Below the pieces are notes generated by a model. The model saw only the letters and a program-made list of their open reading frames with translations, ran no database searches and had not been told where the DNA came from. The position numbers and the translations under genes are program-made. From contig CALJEW010000133.1 of assembly GCA_938074585.1 (NCBI GenBank), positions 1 through 18,428 on the forward strand: DNA of 18,428 nt, given 5' to 3'. The DNA is from an uncultured Rhodospirillales bacterium (GTDB taxonomy: Bacteria; Pseudomonadota; Alphaproteobacteria; Rhodospirillales; Casp-alpha2). How positions within the stretch are numbered: the first letter of the stretch is position 1; each line of letters begins with the position of its first letter. Positions 1-7,607 of the stretch are shown here, piece after piece.

Positions 1-321
1 CCCTCAGGAGGGAATATCAACATTGTAGCTGATTTTGACCCCAAAGAAGGGTATAGAATCTCAATTTCAGATAACGGCATTGGCATCGTAAAAAGCCATA
101 TTGCACATGTTTTGATCCCATTTGGCCGCGTTGCCAACAACAGTTTTCACACCTTAGAAGGAACCGGTTTGGGCTTAAGCACTGCAAAATCACTTGCAGA
201 ATTAAACAGTGGTTCTCTAGATTTTTCAAGCAAGCTTGGTGTTAGCACCCAAATTTTCATCGTTTTACCAACACACCACAAAGTTCCGTATAAACCTCAA
301 TTACATGACAGCGCCGACTAA
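1..321 (+). CDS. Sensor histidine kinase, C-terminal ATPase domain (5' truncated by window edge)
   Basis: This is the 3' end of a two-component sensor kinase that autophosphorylates a histidine using ATP. The open frame runs from base 1, so the sensor and dimerisation/phosphoacceptor parts lie outside the window. The ATP-binding (HATPase_c) boxes are visible in order: G1 box DNGIGI (about residues 24-29 of the fragment), an F-box-like PFGRV, and G2 box GTGLGLS, followed by the usual strand ending in IFIVLP. The sensor input and partner regulator cannot be seen. The last 21 bases overlap the 3' end of the convergent dehydratase gene, so transcripts of the two would overlap antisense. No terminator is visible at the junction. 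Confidence 0.9.
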   Translation, partial: PSGGNINIVADFDPKEGYRISISDNGIGIVKSHIAHVLIPFGRVANNSFHTLEGTGLGLSTAKSLAELNSGSLDFSSKLGVSTQIFIVLPTHHKVPYKPQLHDSAD

Positions 322-1833
322 CCAAGGTACAAATTCGTTATCACCATAACCCAATTCTTCGGATTTTGATTGGCGTCCGCTGGCGATCTCGATCAAGTAA
401 TCAAAAATTTCCTGACCTTTCTCTTCAACGCTCACTTCACCATCTGCAATTGGTCCACAATTGATGTCCATGTCTTCTGACATTTTATTATACATAATTG
501 TATTCGTTGCTAACTTCACCGAAGGAGCAGGTTTGAAACCAAATGCGGATCCGCGGCCAGTTGTGAAACAAACTAAATTAGCACCCGATGCCACCTGACC
601 AGTGATTGAAGCTGGGTCATAACCAGGGCTATCCATGAAGACGAAGCCTTTGGTGTTAATCTTTTCCGCATATTTAAACACGCCGGTTAGGTTCGTTGTG
701 CCGCCCTTTGCAGCAGCACCCAATGATTTTTCCAAAATGGTCGTCAAGCCGCCCGCTTTATTTCCGGGAGATGGATTGTTATCCATGCTGCCGTTTGTAC
801 GTTCCGCATAATCTTCCCACCAGCGAATACGGTCGACCAATTTTTGCCCAACTTTATCGTTAATGGCACGGCGGGTTAACAAATGTTCAGCACCATAAAT
901 TTCGGGTGTTTCAGATAAAATAGCCGTTCCTCCATGGCGAACCAACAAATCAGCCGCAGCACCTAAGGCTGGGTTTGCGGTCATTCCGGAATATCCGTCT
1001 GACCCACCACACTGCAATGCCAATGTAAGTTCTGATACGGGGATCGGTTCGCGTTTAACATTATTAGCAACTTCAAGCATCGCCTTAATGCGCTCGACAC
1101 CAGCGGCAATGGTTTTCCTCGTGCCTCCTTCTTCTTGAATAACCAAGGTTTGGAAAGTTTTGTTTTCTTCAAGGCCGTAAGCATCCATCAAAAATGGAAT
1201 TTGGTTCACCTCACAGCCCAAACCAACCATCAAAATACTGGCAAAATTGGCATGACGCGCATAACCCCATTGGGTCCGTTGCAAAATACCCCAGCCATCG
1301 CCATCACCCGCCATTCCACAACCCGTGCCATGAACAAACGCCGATACACCATCAATGTTTGGATAATCTTTTAAGACGCCAGATGTATTAATTTCTTCGC
1401 AAATCATTTTTGCAACCGTTGCTGAACAGTTTACAGACGTCAAAATGCCAATATAATTCCGTGTTCCGCAGCGTCCATCGGCCCTGCGGTATCCGTCAAA
1501 TGTTCTTTGTTCTGATTTGGGAACATATTTTGTTTCACGCACATTGGTGCCAAACTGATAATCGCGCTCAAACATTTGAAATTCACAGTTGTGACTGTGA
1601 ATATGATCGCCTGGGTGGATCGCACGGGTCGCAAAACCGATGGTTTGTGCAAACTTTATAATCTCTTCACCAATTGGGATTTCTGCTGTTGCAATTTTAT
1701 GCCCAGCAGGAATGTCACCCGATGCTTTAATGGCCATATTTTCAAGAGTTTGGCCACCAGCAACTGGATCAATCGCCATAACGACGTTATCAATCGGTGC
1801 TAAACGGACAATACGGGGAGGGGCAGCGTTCAT
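301..1833 (-). CDS. uxaA: UxaA/GarD-family altronate or galactarate dehydratase
   Basis: A full-length (510 aa) cytoplasmic sugar-acid dehydratase of the UxaA/GarD family. These metal-dependent enzymes remove water from altronate or galactarate to give a 2-keto-3-deoxy acid. The N-terminal ~95 residues form the SAF-like domain (GDHIHSHNCEF). The catalytic part follows, with the family signatures GYRRADGRCGTRNYIGI, NCSATVAK, HGTGCG and LQCGGSDGYSGMTANPALG, and a C-terminal FMDSPGYDPASITG block. Start: ATG with AGAGGA nine bases upstream. The substrate is not decidable from sequence alone. No other hexuronate genes (uxaB, uxaC, kdgK) are in the window, so it stands alone. A GTATAC-centred motif lies in its short leader. 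It is read in the same direction as amtB but separated from it by a strong terminator. Confidence 0.88.
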   Translation of the reverse strand: MNAAPPRIVRLAPIDNVVMAIDPVAGGQTLENMAIKASGDIPAGHKIATAEIPIGEEIIKFAQTIGFATRAIHPGDHIHSHNCEFQMFERDYQFGTNVRETKYVPKSEQRTFDGYRRADGRCGTRNYIGILTSVNCSATVAKMICEEINTSGVLKDYPNIDGVSAFVHGTGCGMAGDGDGWGILQRTQWGYARHANFASILMVGLGCEVNQIPFLMDAYGLEENKTFQTLVIQEEGGTRKTIAAGVERIKAMLEVANNVKREPIPVSELTLALQCGGSDGYSGMTANPALGAAADLLVRHGGTAILSETPEIYGAEHLLTRRAINDKVGQKLVDRIRWWEDYAERTNGSMDNNPSPGNKAGGLTTILEKSLGAAAKGGTTNLTGVFKYAEKINTKGFVFMDSPGYDPASITGQVASGANLVCFTTGRGSAFGFKPAPSVKLATNTIMYNKMSEDMDINCGPIADGEVSVEEKGQEIFDYLIEIASGRQSKSEELGYGDNEFVPWLVGAVM

Positions 1834-1848
1834 AATTTCATTCCTCTA

Positions 1849-1862
1849 TATCGTATACATTA
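1849..1862 (-). promoter_or_regulatory. Possible GntR-type operator (GTATAC core) in the dehydratase leader
   Basis: An imperfect 14-bp dyad, TAtcGTATACatTA, centred on the palindrome GTATAC, lies 16-29 bp upstream of the dehydratase start. Sugar-acid operons are often controlled by GntR/FCD regulators that bind operators with a GTATAC centre. This assignment is analogy only: no regulator gene is next to it and the outer arms are imperfect. Confidence 0.22.
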
Positions 1863-1900
1863 GTTTGAATTAACGTTTGATACCTTATATGGCCCTCCTA

Positions 1901-1937
1901 AACAAAGAAAAAGGGCCGGATAACTGGCATCCGGCCC
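1901..1937 (-). terminator. Intrinsic terminator of glnK-amtB
   Basis: A perfect 9-bp stem (GGGCCGGAT at 1913-1921, ATCCGGCCC at 1929-1937) with a 7-nt loop lies 28 bp past the amtB stop. Read on the minus strand it is followed directly by a U-rich tract (TTTTTCTTTG, 1912-1903). It should insulate the downstream dehydratase gene from nitrogen-controlled transcription. Confidence 0.88.
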
Positions 1938-1964
1938 CAAACTCACAGATATTTGTAATTTTTG

Positions 1965-3332
1965 TTAGAAGGATTGTGATCCACGCCCAAATTCAGGGTA
2001 AGCTTCCATCCCACATTCAGCCATGTCAGACCCATTGGCTTCATCTTCTTCATCAATACGAATACCAACCGTTGCTTTTAAAATAACCCACACGATTGAG
2101 CTCGCAACAACAACAAAGGCACCAATGGACACAATCCCAATCAACTGGGTTGATACTGTGCCTACACCAAAGATACCGACACACAGCGTGCCCCAAATTC
2201 CAGCCACCAAGTGAACAGAAATAGCACCAACAACATCATCAATCTTTAGCTTATCAAGCAAGGGAACAGAGAAGACAACCAAGGCACCGCCAATAGCACC
2301 AATGATCATTGATGTTGCATGATTGGTTAAATCAGGGCCAGCCGTGATTGCGACTAATCCTGCCAGCGCACCGTTCAAAGCAATCGATAAATCAACTTTT
2401 TTGTACAAAAGCTGCGTCAACACCATGGCCGCAACGACACCACCAGCAGCACCAATATTTGTATTTACATATACAATTGACATGGCTGTAGCATCTGCAA
2501 CTGAACCCAAGGCCAGCTGTGATCCACCGTTAAAACCAAACCAGCCGAACCAAAGAACAAAGGTTCCAAGCGTTGCCAAAGGCATGTTCGCCCCTGGGAT
2601 CGGGTTGACCTTTCCATCAGCTGTGTATTTACCTTTACGTGCCCCCAAAATGATTGCTCCAGTAAGTGCACACCAGCCGCCAACGGAGTGAACAAGAGTT
2701 GAGCCTGCAAAATCGACGAAGCCAAGCTCGTTCAACCAGCCACCGCCCCAAACCCAAGACGCTTGGACCGGGTAAATAACAGCTGACAAAACAACAACGA
2801 AAATCAGGAAGGGCCATACTTTGATCCGCTCCGCAACGGTTCCTGAAACAACAGATGCAGCCGTTGCAACGAATACCATTTGAAAGAACCAATCAGAAGA
2901 AACCGAATATCCCGCATCGGTAACCGCTTTAAGCTGTTCAGCTGTAACTTCTTTAGCACCCAAAAGCGCCAATTCTGCATCTCCCGGATTATACATGAAA
3001 GACAACGTTCCAATGAAGCCTTTATCAACGCCAGTATACATCAGGTCATAGCCAACTAAATAAAAGACAATACCAGCAATCGAATAAAGCGCGATATTTT
3101 TTAGACAAATCGTCGCTGTGTTTTTAGAGCGCACAAGTCCCGATTCCAACATCGCAAAACCCGCCGCCATAAACATCACTAAAACGCCGTGAATAAGGAA
3201 CGAGAATGTATTTAAAATATAAGCGGTTTCAGAATTGACCTCGGCATATGCCTCGCCACTCATAAGACTTAAAGACACCGGAGCTACAATCGCAACCGGC
3301 ATGGCTCGTTTCAAAGTATTTAAAGGTAACAT
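1965..3332 (-). CDS. amtB: Ammonium transporter (Amt/MEP/Rh family)
   Basis: Inner-membrane ammonium channel that imports ammonium when nitrogen is scarce; PII proteins of the GlnK type plug it when nitrogen is plentiful. The 455-aa protein begins with a cleavable signal-like segment (hydrophobic stretch, then SGEAYAE), followed by about eleven membrane helices. The twin pore histidines are present in STLVHSVGGW and AISVHLVAGIW. The extracellular loop after helix 3 (about residues 105-145, GVDKGFIG to TDAGYSVSSDW) is longer than in E. coli AmtB. The acidic C-terminal tail (IDEEDEANGSDMAE) is the cytoplasmic part that talks to PII. Start: ATG with AGAGGA nine bases upstream, 14 bp after the glnK stop, so the two are cotranscribed. 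A strong terminator follows. Confidence 0.96.
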   Translation of the reverse strand: MLPLNTLKRAMPVAIVAPVSLSLMSGEAYAEVNSETAYILNTFSFLIHGVLVMFMAAGFAMLESGLVRSKNTATICLKNIALYSIAGIVFYLVGYDLMYTGVDKGFIGTLSFMYNPGDAELALLGAKEVTAEQLKAVTDAGYSVSSDWFFQMVFVATAASVVSGTVAERIKVWPFLIFVVVLSAVIYPVQASWVWGGGWLNELGFVDFAGSTLVHSVGGWCALTGAIILGARKGKYTADGKVNPIPGANMPLATLGTFVLWFGWFGFNGGSQLALGSVADATAMSIVYVNTNIGAAGGVVAAMVLTQLLYKKVDLSIALNGALAGLVAITAGPDLTNHATSMIIGAIGGALVVFSVPLLDKLKIDDVVGAISVHLVAGIWGTLCVGIFGVGTVSTQLIGIVSIGAFVVVASSIVWVILKATVGIRIDEEDEANGSDMAECGMEAYPEFGRGSQSF

Positions 3333-3346
3333 CTAAATAATCCTCT

Positions 3347-3685
3347 CTACAGCGCTTCGCTGTTAGTTTCACCAGAGCGAATGCGCACAGCTTTGTCTAA
3401 ATTGTATACGAATACCTTACCGTCACCGATCTTGCCGGTTTGGGCGGCATTGGTGATTGCTTCAACGACTTGCTCGGCAATATCGTCGTCAACGCCAATT
3501 TCAATTTTTACCTTCGGTAAGAAGTTGACCGTATATTCTGCACCGCGATAAATCTCAGCTTGCCCTTTTTGGCGCCCAAAACCTTTCACTTCGCTTACAG
3601 TCATTCCCTCAACACCCAGAGGCGTTAGTGCTTCGCGAACCTCTTCTAATTTAAAAGGTTTGATGATGGCCATAATTAGCTTCAT
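3347..3685 (-). CDS. glnK: Nitrogen regulatory protein PII (GlnK type)
   Basis: A 112-aa PII signal protein. It senses 2-oxoglutarate and ATP/ADP, is modified by uridylylation at low nitrogen, and docks on AmtB. The signature residues are in place: KLIMAIIKPFKLEEV at the N-terminus, the T-loop with the uridylylation tyrosine (Tyr51, in YRGAEYTVNF), and the B-loop TGKIGDGKVFV. Its position directly upstream of amtB supports GlnK rather than GlnB. Start: ATG with AAAGGG about ten bases upstream. The leader from the predicted sigma-54 promoter is roughly 105 nt. No truncation or odd residue was seen. Confidence 0.96.
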   Translation of the reverse strand: MKLIMAIIKPFKLEEVREALTPLGVEGMTVSEVKGFGRQKGQAEIYRGAEYTVNFLPKVKIEIGVDDDIAEQVVEAITNAAQTGKIGDGKVFVYNLDKAVRIRSGETNSEAL

Positions 3686-3803
3686 CTACTTAAATCCCTT
3701 TTTCTGGTGCTCTCTCGTTTCAAAACGCTTTTCATCAAGCATTTAAAAAGAGCACTTGTTTCAATCGACCAGAACGGTTCCTCGTCGTATCACTCCTCTG
3801 TAA

Positions 3804-3820
3804 TACAAGGTTCGTGCCAA
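3804..3820 (-). promoter_or_regulatory. Sigma-54 (RpoN) promoter of glnK-amtB
   Basis: Read on the minus strand this is TTGGCACGAACCTTGTA. It matches the sigma-54 consensus YTGGCACGrNNNTTGCW at every fixed position except one: T instead of C in the -12 element. The -24/-12 spacing is exact. It lies about 120 bp upstream of glnK and points toward it, which fits the known nitrogen control of glnK-amtB by NtrC and RpoN. Confidence 0.82.
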
Positions 3821-3902
3821 TTTTTTGAAAACTTGATTTCTTGTTATATTTCAATCTATTATGCTGTTCCTACAGTTTTTTAAATAAAATTACTTTAATC
3901 TT

Positions 3903-3950
3903 ATGCATAATAATTAAGCATTAAAAATACAACGATTAATTATTATGCAT
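3903..3950. promoter_or_regulatory. 15-bp perfect inverted repeat containing an NtrC-like site
   Basis: Arms ATGCATAATAATTAA (3903-3917) and TTAATTATTATGCAT (3936-3950) are perfect complements separated by 18 bp. The left arm plus three bases reads TGC-N11-GCA (3904-3920), the outer spacing of NtrC binding sites. It sits about 85-100 bp upstream of the -24 element of the glnK promoter, a normal enhancer distance. The right arm ends just before the ribosome binding site of the divergent UbiH-family gene, so a bound protein could also affect that gene. The core is AT-rich and lacks the CACC...GGTG part of the enteric consensus. Confidence 0.5.
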
Positions 3951-3966
3951 TATTAAGGATCACAAC

Positions 3967-5223
3967 ATGGTCGCGTCAAAAAACTCTAAATCTTCTGATC
4001 TTGTTAGTTGTGATATTCTAATCATTGGCGGTGGTATGGTTGGCGTGGCACAAGCCATTGCCTTGGCTCAAACCGGGGTTGATGTTGCAGTTATTGATCA
4101 AATAGACCCACAATCTGGGTTAAAAGCCGGGTTTGATGGGCGGACATCCGCCATTGCACTGGCAACCCAAAGGGTTTTGCAAAATATTGGCGTTTGGGAA
4201 AAGCTAGGGTCTGACCCCGCCCCAATAAAAGACATCCGCGTAACCGATGGCCCTTCTTTATTTTTTCTGCATTACGACCATCGGGATTTAGGCGACGACC
4301 CCTTTGGATACATGGTTGAAAACCGCCACATGCGCCGCGCCCTTATGGCCCGACTGGCTGAACTCCCAAATATTCAAATGATTGCACCGGCTCAGGTTCA
4401 ATCACTTAACCGGACGTCTGAAATTTCTGAAGCCCACTTAGATGACGGACGCAACGTCAAAGCCCAATTGGTTATTGCGGCAGAAGGACGACGCTCCCCA
4501 ACACGCAGCGCTGCTGGAATTAGCTTAACCCATTGGTCCTACAAACAAACCGCCATTGTGTGTTCGGTGCGTATGGAACACAGCCACGACTTTATTGCGC
4601 ACGAACATTTTTTACCTGCCGGGCCATTCGCCATTTTACCTTTAAACGGTGACGACCCAAAAAATTTAGGCAACATGGCCAGTATTGTTTGGACCGAGCG
4701 TGATGATTTAGCCGATGTTATGGTGGGACTTGATGACCATGAGTTTAAGTTCGAATTTGATCAGCGGTTTGGTGAATTTTTAGGCAAAACTGAAATTGTC
4801 GGTCCCCGGTGGTCATACCCCCTAAGTCTGCAATTCGCTGAAACCTGCACGGCTGAGCGTTTGGCCTTAATTGGCGATGCAAGCCACGGCATGCACCCCA
4901 TTGCTGGGCAAGGCTTGAACATGGGGCTTCGCGATGTGGCGGTTTTGGCTGAAGTGATCTGTGATGCAAAAAATGTGGGTGCTGATTACGGAAGTCCTGA
5001 GATTCTAAAAAATTATGAGCGCTGGCGCCGGTTCGATAACACAATGATGCTGGCCGCCACAGATTTTTTAAACCGCCTGTTTTCCAACAACATCACACCG
5101 ATAAAGCTCGCCCGCGATTTGGGCTTAGCAGCCGTCAATCAATTGCCGGGACTCAAAAAAATATTCATGCGCCATGCCATGGGAGAAATAGGCGAGTTGC
5201 CCAAATTAATGCGAGATGAATAA
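3967..5223 (+). CDS. ubiH: UbiH/UbiF/Coq6-family FAD-dependent ubiquinone-biosynthesis hydroxylase
   Basis: A 418-aa flavin monooxygenase of the family that hydroxylates the aromatic ring during ubiquinone synthesis, working at the inner membrane face. The N-terminal Rossmann dinucleotide motif is DILIIGGGMVG (Gly21, 23, 26). A mid-protein segment reads VIAAEGRRSPTR, and the second FAD motif is LIGDASHGMHPIAGQGLNMGL (about residues 300-320), the hallmark of UbiH/VisC/Coq6 proteins. Start: ATG with AAGGA seven bases upstream. Which ring position it hydroxylates (UbiH, UbiI, UbiF or the alphaproteobacterial UbiL type) is not decidable here. It is divergent from glnK, and its stop is one base from the convergent DUF971 gene. 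Confidence 0.88.
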   Translation: MVASKNSKSSDLVSCDILIIGGGMVGVAQAIALAQTGVDVAVIDQIDPQSGLKAGFDGRTSAIALATQRVLQNIGVWEKLGSDPAPIKDIRVTDGPSLFFLHYDHRDLGDDPFGYMVENRHMRRALMARLAELPNIQMIAPAQVQSLNRTSEISEAHLDDGRNVKAQLVIAAEGRRSPTRSAAGISLTHWSYKQTAIVCSVRMEHSHDFIAHEHFLPAGPFAILPLNGDDPKNLGNMASIVWTERDDLADVMVGLDDHEFKFEFDQRFGEFLGKTEIVGPRWSYPLSLQFAETCTAERLALIGDASHGMHPIAGQGLNMGLRDVAVLAEVICDAKNVGADYGSPEILKNYERWRRFDNTMMLAATDFLNRLFSNNITPIKLARDLGLAAVNQLPGLKKIFMRHAMGEIGELPKLMRDE

Positions 5224-5224
5224 G

Positions 5225-5599
5225 TTACGGGTCGCGGCTTAGCCCTTGAGTTTTAAGCGCGACCAAATAATCGTTCCACAGCTCTTCTTTGCGTGTACCG
5301 TAGTCATATAAAATAGCCCATGAAAAAATACCTGTGTCGTGCATATCATCAAATTTTATGCGCACGGCATAATTACCAACTTGCTCGAGCCCCATAATGC
5401 CGACGTGACGGCGGCCTGTAATCAGGGTTTTTTGTCCAGGGCCGTGGCCCTGAACTTCCGCCGACGGGCTTTCAACACGCAACAGTTCAGCCGGCAATGC
5501 GAATGACTTTCCATCGTCGAAATCAACTTCTAAAATCTTTTCTTCACGCCTCACTCGAATTTCGGTTGGCGTGTGGCGATCCGTGTAGGGGTCGTTCAT
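5225..5599 (-). CDS. DUF971 (GBBH-like N-terminal domain) protein
   Basis: A 124-aa single-domain protein of the DUF971 family, related to the N-terminal zinc-binding region of gamma-butyrobetaine hydroxylases but without the oxygenase domain. Recognisable parts are TEIRVRREEKILEVDFDDG, FALPAELLRVESPSAEVQGHG, and the C-terminal GIFSWAILYDYG. The biochemical role of stand-alone DUF971 proteins is not established; links with Fe-S carrier proteins have been suggested from domain fusions. It is the last gene of a four-gene minus-strand operon, starting two bases after the Trm112-like gene, with its weak GAAAG Shine-Dalgarno inside that gene's end. The convergent UbiH-family gene stops one base away. 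Confidence 0.88.
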   Translation of the reverse strand: MNDPYTDRHTPTEIRVRREEKILEVDFDDGKSFALPAELLRVESPSAEVQGHGPGQKTLITGRRHVGIMGLEQVGNYAVRIKFDDMHDTGIFSWAILYDYGTRKEELWNDYLVALKTQGLSRDP

Positions 5600-5601
5600 T
5601 T

Positions 5602-5799
5602 TTAATCTTTCTCAATAACATCGTCAATTTCACGTGCTTCATCAATCAGCATGATCGGTATTCCATCGCGTATTGGAAATGCCAACCCGGCTGATTTACT
5701 TATCAATTCCTGGGCTGAAGCATCATAATCCAGAGGCCCTTTGGTTAACGGGCAAACCAATATTTCCAAAAGTTTTGGGTCAACACGATGTGTCGTCAT
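5602..5799 (-). CDS. Trm112-like (UPF0434/YcaR) small zinc-ribbon-type protein
   Basis: A 65-aa protein of the Trm112p-like family. The N-terminal DPKLLEILVCPLTKGPL block and the C-terminal half, AGLAFPIRDGIPIMLIDEAR, are diagnostic. Eukaryotic Trm112 is an activator subunit of methyltransferases; bacterial versions are often cotranscribed with lipid A or other biosynthetic genes and their partner is usually unknown. Only one Cys (in CPLTKG) is present, so it is unlikely to hold zinc with four cysteines, as is common in the bacterial form. Start: ATG with AAGGA eight bases upstream. Operon gene, 21 bp after the LON-domain gene and 2 bp before DUF971. Confidence 0.92.
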   Translation of the reverse strand: MTTHRVDPKLLEILVCPLTKGPLDYDASAQELISKSAGLAFPIRDGIPIMLIDEAREIDDVIEKD

Positions 5800-5820
5800 T
5801 ACATATGTCCTTATTTGATC

Positions 5821-6471
5821 TCAATGCTTTAGGCGTGGATTTTCGGGGTCCCCGCTATAGGCCGCCATTTCCATGATCGAACGCATCAAACGCGCCTGAT
5901 TGCCTAGCTTTGGGCATTCTAAAATGGCCTGTTTCTCTTCCGGTGTGAACGGTGCCGCCAATGCAATTGTAGAAACCAGTGCTTGATCGTCGGCATGCTC
6001 AAATGTTTCTTGGTTTTCTTCAGAGCCCAAAGTCTGCAAATAGGTTTTTAACGTTTCCATAAAACCAAGGCGGTCAAATTCAGTGTCAGCGGGCGATATT
6101 TCAGGTTGGAATTCTTTGAAATTTGCCTGAACCGATCTATAGCCATCTTTAAGCTCAAATTCAGAAACAATTCGAAACCGAGTTATGCCCATCAACGTCA
6201 CCATATATCGACCATCATCAGTTTCTGCAAAAGCGGTCAAGCGGCCCAAACAACCAACCTCATAAATCTCACTGCCATCTACAACGGTTTCTTGTGTGCT
6301 TTGGCGCGGCTGCACCATACCCACATAGCGCGCCCCAGCTAACGCAGCATCGATCATACTTAAGTAGCGGGGCTCAAATATATTTAGGGGCAACCGTGTT
6401 TGCGGAAACAGAACAGCACCCGACAACGGGAAAATGGGAAACGTTGTTGGGATGTCTTGGTCTGAAATCAT
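5821..6471 (-). CDS. Stand-alone LON substrate-binding domain protein
   Basis: A roughly 216-aa protein equal to the N-terminal substrate-binding (PUA-like) domain of Lon protease, with no ATPase or peptidase domain. Family motifs: FPIFPLSGAVLFPQTRLPLN, IFEPRYLSMIDAAL, the conserved GxVxxIxxF-type region (VGCLGRLTAFAETDDGRY) and the helical end LPxEEK-like FTPEEKQAILEC. Its function is not established. Start: I prefer ATG at 6471. A TTG at 6492 would overlap the upstream stop by four bases (TTGA), but the family core begins only about nine residues into the ATG form and no Shine-Dalgarno precedes the TTG. An AAAGGG about twelve bases before the ATG is distant. Second gene of the operon. Confidence 0.88.
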   Translation of the reverse strand: MISDQDIPTTFPIFPLSGAVLFPQTRLPLNIFEPRYLSMIDAALAGARYVGMVQPRQSTQETVVDGSEIYEVGCLGRLTAFAETDDGRYMVTLMGITRFRIVSEFELKDGYRSVQANFKEFQPEISPADTEFDRLGFMETLKTYLQTLGSEENQETFEHADDQALVSTIALAAPFTPEEKQAILECPKLGNQARLMRSIMEMAAYSGDPENPRLKH

Positions 6472-6488
6472 TTCGCTACTTGACCCTT

Positions 6489-7511
6489 TCAAGAAAACAA
6501 AATCGTCGATAAGCGCTTGCGCCCATCAACTACAACTGGATCACTAAATCCAAGCGCCTTAAAAATTTTCAACAACTGAGTCCGCCCGGCTTCGTCGTTC
6601 CATGTGCGATCCCGCCCAATCAATTCAAGCAACTGATCAACCGCTTCTTGATTTCGGCCCTCACCACTTAAAGATTCAGCCATATCAAAGCGTGCTTGAT
6701 GATCATTTTCATTGACTGCTAATGCCGCTTCAAGAGCATTTAAATCAATACCACTATCGCCCACTTCAGCTAATTCAAGGGCCGCAATAGCGGATGCAAT
6801 TGCAGGATTGGTTTTAAAACTATCTTCCAGGGAATCTGCAATTTCGCGGGCTGTGTCCATTTCACCCAAAAGCATGGTTGAACGGATAATGCCGCCCAGC
6901 GCTTCCGGGTTACCTGCATCATGAGTTTGAATTTCTTTATAGATATCAGATGCCATCATTCCATCACCTGCATCCAGAGCGGCTTTCGCTTCAGCCAACG
7001 CGGCTTCAATGGGCGGTTTTGCATCACCTAATAGTTTTTGTATAAACGCTTTGATTTGGCTTTCTGGTACAGCACCCGTAAAGCCATCAACCGGCTGACC
7101 TTTGCTGAAAGCAAACACAGCTGGGATCGATTGAACCTTCATTTGTGCGGCAATTTCTTGATTTTCATCAACATTAATCTTGGCCAAAATAACCAGGCCA
7201 CCCGCAGCGGTTACATGCTTTTCTAACGCCGGACCAATAGTTTTACAAGGGCCACACCACGGGGCCCAAAAATCTACAATAACCGGGCGGGTCATAGATT
7301 CTTCAACCACTTCGGCCATAAACGTCTCGACCGTTACATCTTTGATAACTTGATCCGCCGATACCCGAGCCATCGCAGAAACCGGGGCCTGAGAATTGGC
7401 GCTTAAATTAGGTTCCATGTAAACGCTTTGTCCTGCTGGGGCTTGCGGTTGTGGTTGGCCGCCCGCTGGGCTTTCTGGCATTGTGCCATCAGCGTTCATT
7501 TTATATTCCAT
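6489..7511 (-). CDS. cnoX: CnoX/YbbN-like thioredoxin-TPR chaperedoxin
   Basis: A 340-aa cytoplasmic protein: a low-complexity Pro/Gln/Ala-rich N-terminal extension (about residues 1-55), a thioredoxin fold (about 60-165), and a C-terminal helical TPR-like region (about 170-335). The redox site is intact, WCGPC (Cys86, Cys89). E. coli YbbN/CnoX has lost one of these cysteines, while alphaproteobacterial CnoX is known to keep redox activity. Family members hand protected clients to GroEL/ES and DnaK under oxidative stress. Start: ATG with AAAGG about eight bases upstream; ATG at codon 5 is a possible alternative. It heads the operon with the LON-domain, Trm112-like and DUF971 genes. Two small palindromes lie in its leader. 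Confidence 0.9.
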   Translation of the reverse strand: MEYKMNADGTMPESPAGGQPQPQAPAGQSVYMEPNLSANSQAPVSAMARVSADQVIKDVTVETFMAEVVEESMTRPVIVDFWAPWCGPCKTIGPALEKHVTAAGGLVILAKINVDENQEIAAQMKVQSIPAVFAFSKGQPVDGFTGAVPESQIKAFIQKLLGDAKPPIEAALAEAKAALDAGDGMMASDIYKEIQTHDAGNPEALGGIIRSTMLLGEMDTAREIADSLEDSFKTNPAIASAIAALELAEVGDSGIDLNALEAALAVNENDHQARFDMAESLSGEGRNQEAVDQLLELIGRDRTWNDEAGRTQLLKIFKALGFSDPVVVDGRKRLSTILFS

Positions 7512-7537
7512 GATATCTTACCTTTAAATTTGAATCG

Positions 7538-7556
7538 TTACGTAAGTTTTAAACTT
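7538..7556 (-). promoter_or_regulatory. Adjacent palindromes upstream of the cnoX operon
   Basis: TTACGTAA (7538-7545) abuts and shares two bases with AAGTTTtAAACTT (7544-7556), 27-45 bp before the cnoX start. Either could be an operator or part of a promoter. AT-rich leaders produce such dyads by chance, so this is a weak call. The whole 96-bp gap between cnoX and the editing-deacylase gene contains nothing else I can name. Confidence 0.2.
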
Positions 7557-7607
7557 GAATTTTAAATGGTCTCTCTCATATATAAGTGCAAGGGGCACCT
7601 TTTTTGC

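Noticed and set aside
2323..2691. A 122-codon plus-strand open frame within amtB
   Set aside because: It is antisense to the well-supported AmtB reading frame, is Pro/Ala/Thr rich as expected from the reverse of a membrane protein, and has no ribosome site.
7587..7599. GTGC-N5-GCAC hairpin beside a T run, between the editing-deacylase and cnoX genes
   Set aside because: The stem is only four pairs and the T run (7600-7605) is on the plus strand, where there is no gene to terminate.
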